From the NCBI RefSeq assembly GCF_016765775.1, contig NZ_JAESVN010000006.1:186001-250000 (forward strand): 64,000 bases of DNA, read 5' to 3'. Of this stretch, positions 34,734-42,978 are shown in pieces; the first letter of the stretch is position 1, and each line of letters starts with the position of its first letter. A model generated the notes under the pieces. That model ran no database searches. It was not told where the DNA came from and worked only from the letters and a program-made list of their open reading frames with translations. A program made the position numbers and the translations under genes. The DNA comes from Szabonella alba (GTDB lineage Bacteria; Pseudomonadota; Alphaproteobacteria; Rhodobacterales; Rhodobacteraceae).

Positions 34734-35987
34734 TTACTTCTGCGGCTCGTACCAGCTTGCCAGCCCCGATTGCAGCCGTTCGGCCGCCGCCTCGGGCGTT
34801 TCGGTGCCACGGATCACATTGGCACTGGCATTCCAGGTCTCGTTTTCCAGATTGGGCGTGCCGCGCGACAGGATCTGATAGGTGGACCGGATCGTCGGCT
34901 CACAGCTGCTGCGCCAGCTGACGAAGTCCTGCGCCAGCGGGTCGGTCATCTCGACCGGGGTCGAATTCAGGCTGAAGAACCCCGGCAGCGCATTGGCATA
35001 AAGCGTTGCGAATTCCGGCGAGCCTGTCCATTCAAGGAAGGTCCGCGCGGCCTCGGCATTGGGCGAGGCGGCATTCAGCCCCAGCGCGATATCGGTATGG
35101 TCGCTGATATAGCAGGTATCGCCCTCGGCGGCGACGGGCGGTGCAAAGGCCCCCATTTCAAAGGCGCCGTCGATCTGCGGGGTGAAGACGCCGATTTCCC
35201 ATGATCCGGCCGGATAGATCGCGGCACGGCCCAGCGTGAACAGGTTCTGGCTGTCGGGATAGGTCTGCGCCTCGAACCCGTCGCCCAGATAATCCTTCCA
35301 GCGTGCCAGCTGGCGGAAAGGTTCGACCCAGCCCTCTTCGGTCAGTTTCTGTTCCCCGGCGATCAGCGCCCGGCGACCCTCCTCCCCCTTCCAATAGGTC
35401 GGGCCGATATTCTGATAGGCCATGGTCGCCGCTTCCCATTGATCCGCCGTGCCCATCGCCATCGGGATGTAATTGCCATCCGCCTTGATCGCATCCAGCA
35501 CCGAATAGAACTCATCCACTGTTTTCGGCGGCGTCAGGCCCAACTCTTCAAACGCGGTCTTGTTGTAGATGAAGCCATGGATGACCGAGGCCATCGGCAC
35601 GCAGAAGGTGGCGGAACCGTCATCGGTCTGCCATGCCGATTTCGCGACATCCGAGAAATTGGCCATCGCGGGCAGATCGGTCAGATCGGCCAGACTGCCC
35701 TTGTTGAACAGTTCCAGCGAGGCGTCAAAGGGGCGGCAGGTGATCAGATCACCCGCCGATCCGGCATCCAGCTTGGAATTCAGCACCGCGTTGTATTCCG
35801 CCGGCGCACTGGGCGAGAACACGACCTTGATATCGGGATGCGCCGCCTCGAAGGCCGGAATGATGGTCTGCTGCCAGATCTGCAGATCGTCATTGCGCCA
35901 GCTTTCGATGGTCAGCGTGGTCTGTGCGGTTGCGGCCCCCGCCAGCATCGTGCTGGACAAAAGCGCAAACTGGATCGTTCTTTTCAT
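34734..35987 (-). CDS. Sugar ABC transporter periplasmic binding protein
   Basis: A 417-residue family 1 extracellular binding protein. A Sec signal peptide (MKRTIQFALLSSTMLAGAATAQ) is followed by TTLTIESWRNDDLQIWQQTIIPAFEAAHPDI, the usual first strand and helix. GGGAG precedes the chosen ATG. The operon with murQ points to N-acetylglucosamine, N-acetylmuramic acid or a chitooligosaccharide as ligand; inference. Confidence 0.88.
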   Translation of the reverse strand: MKRTIQFALLSSTMLAGAATAQTTLTIESWRNDDLQIWQQTIIPAFEAAHPDIKVVFSPSAPAEYNAVLNSKLDAGSAGDLITCRPFDASLELFNKGSLADLTDLPAMANFSDVAKSAWQTDDGSATFCVPMASVIHGFIYNKTAFEELGLTPPKTVDEFYSVLDAIKADGNYIPMAMGTADQWEAATMAYQNIGPTYWKGEEGRRALIAGEQKLTEEGWVEPFRQLARWKDYLGDGFEAQTYPDSQNLFTLGRAAIYPAGSWEIGVFTPQIDGAFEMGAFAPPVAAEGDTCYISDHTDIALGLNAASPNAEAARTFLEWTGSPEFATLYANALPGFFSLNSTPVEMTDPLAQDFVSWRSSCEPTIRSTYQILSRGTPNLENETWNASANVIRGTETPEAAAERLQSGLASWYEPQK

Positions 35988-36038
35988 CGTCGTCTCCCTG
36001 TTGTCGGGCCTTTGGTGGCCCGTTGGTTGCATGGTCTG

Positions 36039-36914
36039 TCACCGGGGCGGAAGCCGCCCGCCCGTCACGGTCAGCAGATCCGCCGCCGCCCCGGGGCTGT
36101 GTCCCTGCGCCACGAGTATGGCCGGTTTCACCGCGCCACCGGTCCGGGCCAGCGCCGCCTCGGCACGGTCGCGCGGCACCTGCGCCAGATCGGCCACGAT
36201 CCGCGCCGCCCGGTCGGTCAGCTTGGCATTGTCGGCCACCAGATTGACCATGTATCCGTCATGGACATGGCCCAGATGAATCCCGATCAGGGTGGACACC
36301 ATGTTCAGCGCCACCTTCTGCGCCGTGCCCGCCCCCATCCGGGTTGATCCCGAAACCACCTCGGGCCCGCTGTCCAGCAGCACGGCGATATCGGACAGAT
36401 CCGCCAGCGGCGACCCGGCCACATTGGCAAAGCCCACGACCCTCACACCCCTGTCGCGCGCGGCCAGCGCCAGCGCCAGCGCATAGGGCGTGCGGCCTGA
36501 GGCGGAGAGGACGAACACCGCATCCCCCGCCGTCAGGCCCGAGCGGTCCAGATCAGCCAGCGCCAACGCCGGATCATCCTCGACAGTGCCCGTCATGTGC
36601 AAAAGCGCCGCAGCCCCCCCGGCAAACAGCATCGGGGTGCGCTCGGGCGGAATGCCGAATGTGCCCGCGAGTTCCAGACAATCGGCCAGCGCCATCAGCC
36701 CCGACGACCCCGCCCCGCCATAGCCCAGCCTCCCGCCCCGGCGCAGCGCCTCTGCCCCGGCCTCGGCGGCACGCAACAGCGCCGGGATTGCCGGGCCGAC
36801 CACCGCCAGCGCCGCCGCCTGCGCCTGCAGCAGGGCCGTCAGAATCTCGGCCGCAGGACGGGCATGCAGTCCCACAGAATCGGGATGGCGCGCTTCGGTC
36901 GGCGATGACGTCAT
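36039..36914 (-). CDS. murQ: N-acetylmuramic acid 6-phosphate etherase MurQ
   Basis: A 291-residue SIS-fold enzyme that splits MurNAc-6-phosphate into GlcNAc-6-phosphate and D-lactate. Family motifs are YGGAGSSGLMALADCLELAGTFG, LSASGRTPYALALA and GSTRMGAGTAQKVALNM. Glu residues are present near the positions of the E. coli catalytic pair (ADCLELAG and TVEDD), though the first region is diverged. It heads the ABC transporter operon and diverges from the kinase gene over an operator-rich gap. Confidence 0.82.
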   Translation of the reverse strand: MTSSPTEARHPDSVGLHARPAAEILTALLQAQAAALAVVGPAIPALLRAAEAGAEALRRGGRLGYGGAGSSGLMALADCLELAGTFGIPPERTPMLFAGGAAALLHMTGTVEDDPALALADLDRSGLTAGDAVFVLSASGRTPYALALALAARDRGVRVVGFANVAGSPLADLSDIAVLLDSGPEVVSGSTRMGAGTAQKVALNMVSTLIGIHLGHVHDGYMVNLVADNAKLTDRAARIVADLAQVPRDRAEAALARTGGAVKPAILVAQGHSPGAAADLLTVTGGRLPPR

Positions 36915-36949
36915 ATGATTCCCCCCTTGCCCCTCGATAATGCCAAAAC

Positions 36950-37045
36950 AATACCACTTGTAAAGTCCGTTGTTCGCCTACGCCTTTTTAGGCCAGTTTA
37001 CGCAGGAAAAACTTCCTACTTTCCATCTGGTATTATTTTGGTATC
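36950..37045. promoter_or_regulatory. Three GGTAT half-sites in the divergent murQ-kinase promoter
   Basis: AATACCA (36950-36956), TGGTATT (37028-37034) and TGGTATC (37039-37045) lie in an AT-rich 153-bp gap. The first faces the other two, giving an inverted pair plus a direct repeat. NagR/YvoA-type GntR proteins bind TGGTATA-like half-sites, and such a gene lies just downstream of the kinase, so these are its probable operators. Confidence 0.5.
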
Positions 37046-37067
37046 TTATTCGCAATACGGAGGCAGG

Positions 37068-37901
37068 ATGCAGGTATTTCTGGGAATTGACGGGGGTGGA
37101 ACCGGATGCCGGGCGGCGCTTTGCGATGCGCAGGGCCGGATTCTGGGGCGTGGCGCGGCGGGGCCTGCCAATATCTCGACCGATACCGCAGGGGCGCTGG
37201 CCAATATCCTGACAGCCTCAAACGCCGCGCTGGATGCGGCGGGCGGCGTCGATCCGGCCCGGGTTTCTGCGGTGCTGGGGCTGGCCGGAGCGAATGTGTC
37301 CAGGGCGGCGGCACAACTCTCCGCCGGCCTGCCCTTCGCCCGCCACCGCATCGTTTCGGATGCGATGACCGCGACCGTCGGCGCGCTGCGCGGCGCGGAC
37401 GGGATCGTGGCGGCGATGGGAACAGGTTCGGTCTTCGGGCTCAGCCACAAGGGCACATTCCGGCAATTCGGCGGGCGCGGGTTCGTGCTGGGGGATGAGG
37501 GCAGCGGTGCCGTTCTGGGCCGCGCCCTGCTGGCCGAGGCGCTGCGCGCCGAGGATGGTTTCGCGCCGATGACACCGCTTTTGCAATCGGTGCTGGACGG
37601 GCATGGCGGCGCCGAGGGTGTGATCGCTTTCAGCCTGCGGGCAAGTCCGGCAGAATTCGCGCAATTCGCCCCGAAACTGCTGCAAGGCGATGACCCTGCC
37701 GCCGAACGGATCATGACCGATGCCGTGATGGTTGTCCGCGCGATGATCAACCGGTTGCAGACGGATCCCCCCCTGCCGGTCGTCTTTCTGGGCGGGCTGG
37801 CCGGGGCCTATGCCGCCCGGCTTGCCCGGTGCTGGGACATCCGCGCGCCCTTGGGCAGCGGGCTGGACGGCGCATTGCTGCTGGCGCAGGGGGCGGGATG
37901 A
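37068..37901 (+). CDS. BadF/BadG-type amino-sugar kinase (NagK/MurK-like)
   Basis: A 277-residue ATPase of the BadF/BadG/BcrA/BcrD family. It shows the ATP phosphate motif FLGIDGGGTGCRAALCD at the N-terminus, MGTGSVFGL and the signature GGRGFVLGDEGSG. Family members phosphorylate GlcNAc, glucosamine or, in Clostridium MurK, both MurNAc and GlcNAc. With murQ and nagA alongside, a MurNAc/GlcNAc kinase is the best reading. The start ATG has GGAGG close upstream. Its stop overlaps the GntR start. Confidence 0.82.
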   Translation: MQVFLGIDGGGTGCRAALCDAQGRILGRGAAGPANISTDTAGALANILTASNAALDAAGGVDPARVSAVLGLAGANVSRAAAQLSAGLPFARHRIVSDAMTATVGALRGADGIVAAMGTGSVFGLSHKGTFRQFGGRGFVLGDEGSGAVLGRALLAEALRAEDGFAPMTPLLQSVLDGHGGAEGVIAFSLRASPAEFAQFAPKLLQGDDPAAERIMTDAVMVVRAMINRLQTDPPLPVVFLGGLAGAYAARLARCWDIRAPLGSGLDGALLLAQGAG

Positions 37902-38692
37902 TGGACGAAGAGGCGCTGTTTTCTCCTCAGGGATTCGACGAGGCGGGCAGCGGCCCGCTTTATCTGCAACTGCATCGCCGCATCGCCGCCGCCATCGCCT
38001 CGGGGCGGCTGAAACCCGGTGACAGCCTGCCTGCCGAACGGGAAATGGCGGTGATGACCGGCCTTTCCCGCGTCACCGTCCGCAAGGGGGTCGAGGCACT
38101 GGTGGCCTCGGGGCAACTGGTGCAGCGACGCGGATCGGGCACTTTCGTCGCGCCCAAGGTCGAGCGGCTGGAACAGGCGCTGTCGCTGCTGACCTCCTTC
38201 ACCGAGGATATGGCAAGGCGGGGCCGTCAGGTCGAAAGCATCTGGCTGGCGCGCGGGCTGCATGTGCCATCGCCGGAAGAGGTGATGGCACTGGGGCTGG
38301 GGGCCGATGACCGCGTGGCCCGGCTGGAACGCGTGCGCCGCAGTGACGACCTGCCGCTGGCCATCGAACGCGCCTCGCTTCCCGCCACGGTGCTGCCGGA
38401 GCCCGAGGCGGTCACCGGATCCCTTTATGCCGCATTGGAGGCGCGCGGACAGCGGCCCGTGCGCGCGGTGCAGCGGATCACCGCCGCCAATGTCGGCGCG
38501 CGCGATGCCGCCCTGCTGCAGGTCACCCCCGGCGTGGCCGGGCTGAAGATCGAGCGGATTTCCTATCTGCCCTCGGGCAAGGTCGTGGAATTCACCCGCT
38601 CGCTCTATCGCGGCGATGCCTATGACTTCGCCGTAGAACTCAAACTCGCGCCCGGGGCGACCGTCCCGGCGCAGGAAAGGACCGAAGAATGA
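37898..38692 (+). CDS. GntR-family regulator with UTRA domain (NagR-like)
   Basis: A 264-residue HutC/NagR-type regulator. The winged HTH (about residues 20-85) reads GPLYLQLHRRIAAAIASGRL, then LKPGDSLPAEREMAVMTGLS and RVTVRKGVEALVASG; a UTRA ligand domain follows (about 105-250). UTRA domains of NagR proteins sense GlcN-6-P or GlcNAc-6-P. The ATG overlaps the kinase stop by 4 bp. It most likely controls both arms of the amino-sugar regulon through the GGTAT sites. Confidence 0.88.
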   Translation: MMDEEALFSPQGFDEAGSGPLYLQLHRRIAAAIASGRLKPGDSLPAEREMAVMTGLSRVTVRKGVEALVASGQLVQRRGSGTFVAPKVERLEQALSLLTSFTEDMARRGRQVESIWLARGLHVPSPEEVMALGLGADDRVARLERVRRSDDLPLAIERASLPATVLPEPEAVTGSLYAALEARGQRPVRAVQRITAANVGARDAALLQVTPGVAGLKIERISYLPSGKVVEFTRSLYRGDAYDFAVELKLAPGATVPAQERTEE

Positions 38693-39714
38693 CGATCAGC
38701 CACATGGCCCGCGAAGTGGCCGAAATCCCCGAGGCGGCACAGCGGTTTCTGGACACTTCCCGCGATGCCGTGGCCGCTGCAGCCGAGGCCCTGCGCCATG
38801 CTGATCCGGCACTTGGGGTGACAGTGGCGCGGGGGTCTTCGGACCATGCCGCGACCTATCTGAAATATGCGTTTGAACTTGAGGCGGGCCTGCCCGTCGC
38901 CTCGGTCGGGCCCTCGGTCGCCTCAATCTATCACCGCCCGCTGCGGCTGGAACGCGCGGTCTGCATCGGCATTTCGCAATCGGGCCGCAGCCCCGATATC
39001 GTCGAGATGATGCACAGCGCAGGCAGCAATGGCGCGCTGACCATCGCGGTGACGAACCATGCCGACAGCCCGATGGCCGGGGCCTGCAGCCATTGCCTGC
39101 CGCTTTGCGCCGGTGAGGAAAAAAGCGTCGCGGCAACCAAGACCTTCGTGGTCAGTGTGCTGGCCGGATTGTCGCTGCTGGCCGAATGGCGGGATGATGC
39201 GGACCTGCGCGCCGCCGTGGCCGGATTGCCCGAGGCGCTGGCCGCTGCTGTGGCGCTGGACTGGGATCCGCTGGCCGCGCGGCTGGTGCGGGCGCAATCG
39301 GCCTATGTTCTGGGGCGCGGCCCCGCCTTTGCCACGGCTTGCGAAATGGCGCTGAAATTCAAGGAAACCTGCGGCATCCATGCCGAGGCCTATAGCGCCG
39401 CCGAGGTGCTGCACGGCCCCGCCGCCATCGTGCAGGCGCAGTTCCCGGTTCTGGCTCTGGGGATCGAGGATGCCGCCCTGCCGCAACTGCGCGCCACCGC
39501 TGAACGGCTGGCGGCACAGGGGGCGGATGTCTTTGTCACCCATGCGGATGTGCCCGGCACGACGCGGCTGCCCGCCGTTTCCGGCCTGCATCCTATCGTG
39601 GCGCCACTGGTCGCCATCGCGGCCTTCTATGCCTTTGTCGAGAAACTGGCCCGCAGGCGCGGCTTCGATCCCGACACGCCGCCGCATCTGCGCAAAGTGA
39701 CCGAGACGGTGTAG
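38689..39714 (+). CDS. SIS-domain glucosamine-6-phosphate deaminase (NagB-II/AgaS type)
   Basis: A 341-residue protein with two SIS domains and no glutaminase domain, so it deaminates GlcN-6-P to fructose-6-P rather than making it. Motifs are VARGSSDHAATYLKYAFE, ISQSGRSPDIVEMM, KSVAATKTFVVSVLAGL and GIHAEAYSAAEVLHGPAAIV. It sits between the GntR gene (4-bp overlap) and nagA. It stands in for the unrelated NagB. Confidence 0.87.
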   Translation: MTISHMAREVAEIPEAAQRFLDTSRDAVAAAAEALRHADPALGVTVARGSSDHAATYLKYAFELEAGLPVASVGPSVASIYHRPLRLERAVCIGISQSGRSPDIVEMMHSAGSNGALTIAVTNHADSPMAGACSHCLPLCAGEEKSVAATKTFVVSVLAGLSLLAEWRDDADLRAAVAGLPEALAAAVALDWDPLAARLVRAQSAYVLGRGPAFATACEMALKFKETCGIHAEAYSAAEVLHGPAAIVQAQFPVLALGIEDAALPQLRATAERLAAQGADVFVTHADVPGTTRLPAVSGLHPIVAPLVAIAAFYAFVEKLARRRGFDPDTPPHLRKVTETV

Positions 39715-39715
39715 G

Positions 39716-40882
39716 ATGACCGAGGCGAATTCCACCCGCTTCCTGACCGGCGCGCGTATCTTTGACGGCGACAGCTTCCATGACGGCTGCGCGCTGCGGA
39801 TCGACGCGGGCGTCCTCGCCGGGATCATCCCCGAGGCCGATCTGCCTCAGGGCGGGGATGCGGTGGAACGGGTTACCGGCGTGCTGGCCCCGGCCTTTGT
39901 CGATCTGCAGATCAATGGCGCGGGCGGGCATCAGATCGGCCCCGAAACGCGCCTGCAGGATCTGGCGAATATCTGCGCCATCCATCGCGGGCATGGCTGC
40001 GCGGGCGTGCTGCCCACGCTGATCACCGACCGGGCCGAGGTGACCGCGCGGGTGATCGAGGCCGGGATCGCGGCGGCGGCCTCGGGTGTTCCGGGCTTTC
40101 TGGGCCTGCATCTGGAAGGCCCGCATCTGGATCCGCGCCGCAAGGGCGCGCATGATCCCGCACTGATCCGCCCGATGGACGGCGATGACCTGAGCCGCCT
40201 ATGCGCGGCGGCGGCGGCCCTGCCCGCGCTGATGGTGACGCTGGCCCCTGAAAGCGCGACCCCCGAACAGATTGCCGCCCTGACCCGGGCAGGTGCGGTG
40301 GTCAGTCTGGGCCACAGCGACTGCAGCCATGACACCGCACAGGCCGCCATCGCGGCAGGCGCGCGCTGCGCCACGCATCTGTTCAACGCGATGAGCCAGC
40401 TGGGCAATCGCGAACCGGGACTGGTGGGCGCGGTGCTTGGCGGCGATATCGCGGCGGGGGTGATCGCGGACGGCATCCATGTCCATCCCGAAACCCTGCG
40501 GCTGGCGCTGACCCTGCGGCCGGGGGGGATGTTCCTTGTCACCGATTGCATGGCCTTTGCCGGAACGGACCTGACCGAGATCCTGCTGAACGGCCGTCCG
40601 ATCCGCCGCCATGCCGGGCGGCTGGAAATTGCTGACGGATCGCTGGCCGGGGCCGATCTGACCATGGCGCAGGCCATCGGGGTTCTGACCGGGCAGGTTG
40701 GCATCAACCCTGCCCGCGCGCTGGCCATGTCCTCCCGTATCCCCGCCGAGGTGATCGGCGCGGCCTTGGGCCGGATCGCGCCGGGGCGGGCGGCGGAACT
40801 GGTGCTGCTGAACCCGCAGGACTGGTCGCTGTCCCGGGTCTGGTCGGGGATGGGCTGGGCCGTCCCTGCTGCCGGTCCCTGA
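39716..40882 (+). CDS. nagA: N-acetylglucosamine-6-phosphate deacetylase NagA
   Basis: A 388-residue amidohydrolase that removes acetate from GlcNAc-6-P. Visible motifs are LQINGAGGHQIG, LHLEGPHLDPRRKGAH with the metal Glu, LGHSDCSHD, ATHLFNAMSQLGNREPG, ADGIHVHPE and the catalytic Asp in VTDCMAFAG. It is the last gene of the kinase-GntR-SIS-nagA operon and is followed by a clear terminator. Confidence 0.93.
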   Translation: MTEANSTRFLTGARIFDGDSFHDGCALRIDAGVLAGIIPEADLPQGGDAVERVTGVLAPAFVDLQINGAGGHQIGPETRLQDLANICAIHRGHGCAGVLPTLITDRAEVTARVIEAGIAAAASGVPGFLGLHLEGPHLDPRRKGAHDPALIRPMDGDDLSRLCAAAAALPALMVTLAPESATPEQIAALTRAGAVVSLGHSDCSHDTAQAAIAAGARCATHLFNAMSQLGNREPGLVGAVLGGDIAAGVIADGIHVHPETLRLALTLRPGGMFLVTDCMAFAGTDLTEILLNGRPIRRHAGRLEIADGSLAGADLTMAQAIGVLTGQVGINPARALAMSSRIPAEVIGAALGRIAPGRAAELVLLNPQDWSLSRVWSGMGWAVPAAGP

Positions 40883-40886
40883 CGAC

Positions 40887-40919
40887 AAAGGGGGCAGCGC
40901 CGAAACCCTGCCCCCTTTT
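40887..40919. terminator. Intrinsic terminator between nagA and dctM (system 3)
   Basis: AAAGGGGGCAG (40887-40897) and CTGCCCCCTTT (40908-40918) form a perfect 11-bp stem. A T-run follows on the plus strand and an A-run precedes it, so it can work for nagA and for the convergent TRAP operon. Confidence 0.85.
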
Positions 40920-40940
40920 CACGCGTCCCTGCCCCATCCC

Positions 40941-42215
40941 TCAGCGCAGCATACGCGGCAGCCACAGCGACAGATCCGGCCAGATCGTCAGCACGAACAG
41001 CATCAGGAACAGCGGGATATAGAAGGGCACCACCGCGCGCAGCACTGTCCACATCGAGACCTTGGCGATATCGGACAGCATGAAGAGCGCAAGACCCAAG
41101 GGCGGCGTCAACAGCCCGATCATCAGGTTGAAGATGAAGACAATGCCCAGATGCACCGGATCAACCCCCGCCATCACCAGCGGCGCCGCGATCAGCGGCG
41201 CGACCAGCAGCGTGGCGGTCGTGCTGTCAAGAAACATGCCGACGACCAGCAGCAGCACATTCGCGATGAACAGCAGCATCAGCGGATCGGTCGACAGGGT
41301 CAGCAGCGTGCGGGTGAAGGTCTGGGGCAGTTGTTCCACCGCCATGACCCAGCCGAACAGCGCAGCGGCCGAGACGATGATCAGCACCGCCGAGGTGGTC
41401 TTGACCGTCTCGAACAGCGCAAAGACCAGCCGCTGCCATGTCAGACCGCGATAGAAGAACAGCGCAATGGCCAGCACATAGGCCACGGTGACGGATGCCG
41501 CCTCGGTCGGGGTGAACAACCCGTGCAACATGCCGCCCACCAGCAGGATCGGCGCAAACAGCGCCGGGGCGGCGGGCAGGAAGGCGGTCCAGACCTCGGC
41601 CACAGTCGGCCAGCGGCTTGACCTTGGATGGTTGTTGCGGATGGCGATCCAGCCGACGACCAGCATCAGAAACAGGATGAACAGAATCGCGGGAAGGATC
41701 CCCGCCACCAGAAGCTGCACGATGGACACGCTGGTCACCGATCCATAGATCACCAGCGGGATCGACGGCGGAAAGATCGGCCCGACCAGTGCCGAAGCCC
41801 CGGTGACCGCCGCCGAATAGGGCGGCGAAAACCCGGCATTGACCATGGCGCGCACCTGAATGCGGCCCAACCCGCTGATATCGGCCAGCGCCGCACCGGA
41901 TGTGCCGGAAAAGACCAGCGAGCCGATGACATTGACCTGCGCCAGCCCGCCCGGAACGCGCCCGCCCAGAACCTGAGCGAAGCGGTAGATATGGCCGGTG
42001 ATGCCGGCCTGATTCATCAGGCTGCCGACGAAGATAAAGACCGGCACCGCGACCAGTGGAAAGGAATCCAGCGCATAGGTCATGCGCTGCGCCATCATCT
42101 CGGTCGGAAAGCCCGAATAGAGGACATAGACCATCGCGGGAACGGCCAGCGCCACGACCACCGGAAAGCCCAGAATGAAGAACACCACGAAGGCAAGGAT
42201 GAGGATCAGAGCCAT
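40941..42215 (-). CDS. TRAP transporter large permease DctM (system 3)
   Basis: A 424-residue inner-membrane symporter. Motifs: FPLVAVPVFIFVGSLMNQAG, FSGTSGAALADISGLGRIQVRAM, GPIFPPSIPLVIYG and TPTEAASVTVAYV. The ATG five bases after the dctQ stop was chosen over a longer frame. It ends the CoA-transferase operon. Confidence 0.92.
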   Translation of the reverse strand: MALILILAFVVFFILGFPVVVALAVPAMVYVLYSGFPTEMMAQRMTYALDSFPLVAVPVFIFVGSLMNQAGITGHIYRFAQVLGGRVPGGLAQVNVIGSLVFSGTSGAALADISGLGRIQVRAMVNAGFSPPYSAAVTGASALVGPIFPPSIPLVIYGSVTSVSIVQLLVAGILPAILFILFLMLVVGWIAIRNNHPRSSRWPTVAEVWTAFLPAAPALFAPILLVGGMLHGLFTPTEAASVTVAYVLAIALFFYRGLTWQRLVFALFETVKTTSAVLIIVSAAALFGWVMAVEQLPQTFTRTLLTLSTDPLMLLFIANVLLLVVGMFLDSTTATLLVAPLIAAPLVMAGVDPVHLGIVFIFNLMIGLLTPPLGLALFMLSDIAKVSMWTVLRAVVPFYIPLFLMLFVLTIWPDLSLWLPRMLR

Positions 42216-42220
42216 GGCTG

Positions 42221-42865
42221 TCAGTTCCCCTTGCCCATCGGATCGAAGGTGATGTCGAACTCCTGCGGCGGTTCCTGTTCTTGCCGGAAGGTGATGTAAA
42301 GCGGTTGCCCTTGCAGCGCCTTGAACAACTGGATCAGGCATTCGACGCAGGTCATGGTGAAGCCCGCAAAGGCCGCACCGAAAAAGATGTAATAGGGAAT
42401 GCCCAGCGTGGGCGTGGCATTGTCCATGTTGCGGCTGATCGCATAAAGGCTTGCAAAGGCAAGGATCGCGAAAGCCGCAATCGCGATCAGCGAGGTGCAG
42501 AACCGCACGATCACGATGATCCGGGACGGCAGGAAGGCCAGGATCTCTTCCATCCGGATGCTGGCCCCCGCCGAAACCACATAGGGAAAGGCCAGAAACA
42601 CCGAACAGATCAGCATGAAGCGGGTCAACTCCTCGACGCCCACGATCGGGGTCGACAGGACTTCACGCAGCACGACCTGAATGAAGGGCAGCGCGATCAG
42701 CGTCGCCAGAACCACAAGGCTGGTCAGGCGGAACACCCAGCGGACAGGCTCGATCATGCGGTCGATGGCATAGGCGCGGCCATCGGTTGCGGTGACGGCC
42801 GCCGGAACATCGGGACCGGAGGGGGGGGCTTGCACGGCGTGGTCTCCTGACGGCTGGAAGGGCAC
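42221..42865 (-). CDS. TRAP transporter small permease DctQ (system 3)
   Basis: A 214-residue DctQ subunit with a longer polar N-terminus (about 40 residues) and C-tail than usual. The core FIQVVLREVLSTPIVGVEELTRFMLICSVFLAFPYVV is family-typical. The long dctP-dctQ gap upstream holds a hairpin and short direct repeats. Confidence 0.85.
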   Translation of the reverse strand: MPFQPSGDHAVQAPPSGPDVPAAVTATDGRAYAIDRMIEPVRWVFRLTSLVVLATLIALPFIQVVLREVLSTPIVGVEELTRFMLICSVFLAFPYVVSAGASIRMEEILAFLPSRIIVIVRFCTSLIAIAAFAILAFASLYAISRNMDNATPTLGIPYYIFFGAAFAGFTMTCVECLIQLFKALQGQPLYITFRQEQEPPQEFDITFDPMGKGN

Positions 42866-42868
42866 GAT

Positions 42869-42906
42869 GGAACGAAACGGCGAAATGAAGCGGGGGAACG
42901 AAACGG
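42869..42906 (-). repeat. Direct repeats in the dctQ leader (system 3)
   Basis: GGAACGAAACGG occurs at 42869-42880 and 42895-42906, with a partial third copy (GGAACGGG) at 42913-42920. The copies are 26 bp apart. They lie just upstream of the dctQ start on the minus strand. Role unknown. Confidence 0.5.
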
Positions 42907-42925
42907 GCGCATGGAACGGGGCAAA

Positions 42926-42951
42926 GGGGCGGCACGATTGCGCGCCGCCCC
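42926..42951 (-). repeat. Hairpin between dctP and dctQ (system 3)
   Basis: GGGGCGGC (42926-42933) pairs perfectly with GCCGCCCC (42944-42951), about 30 bp after the dctP stop. It is placed like the stems in systems 2 and 4. Confidence 0.6.
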
Positions 42952-42978
42952 CCCGGTTTCAGATGACCCGGGGTCAGG

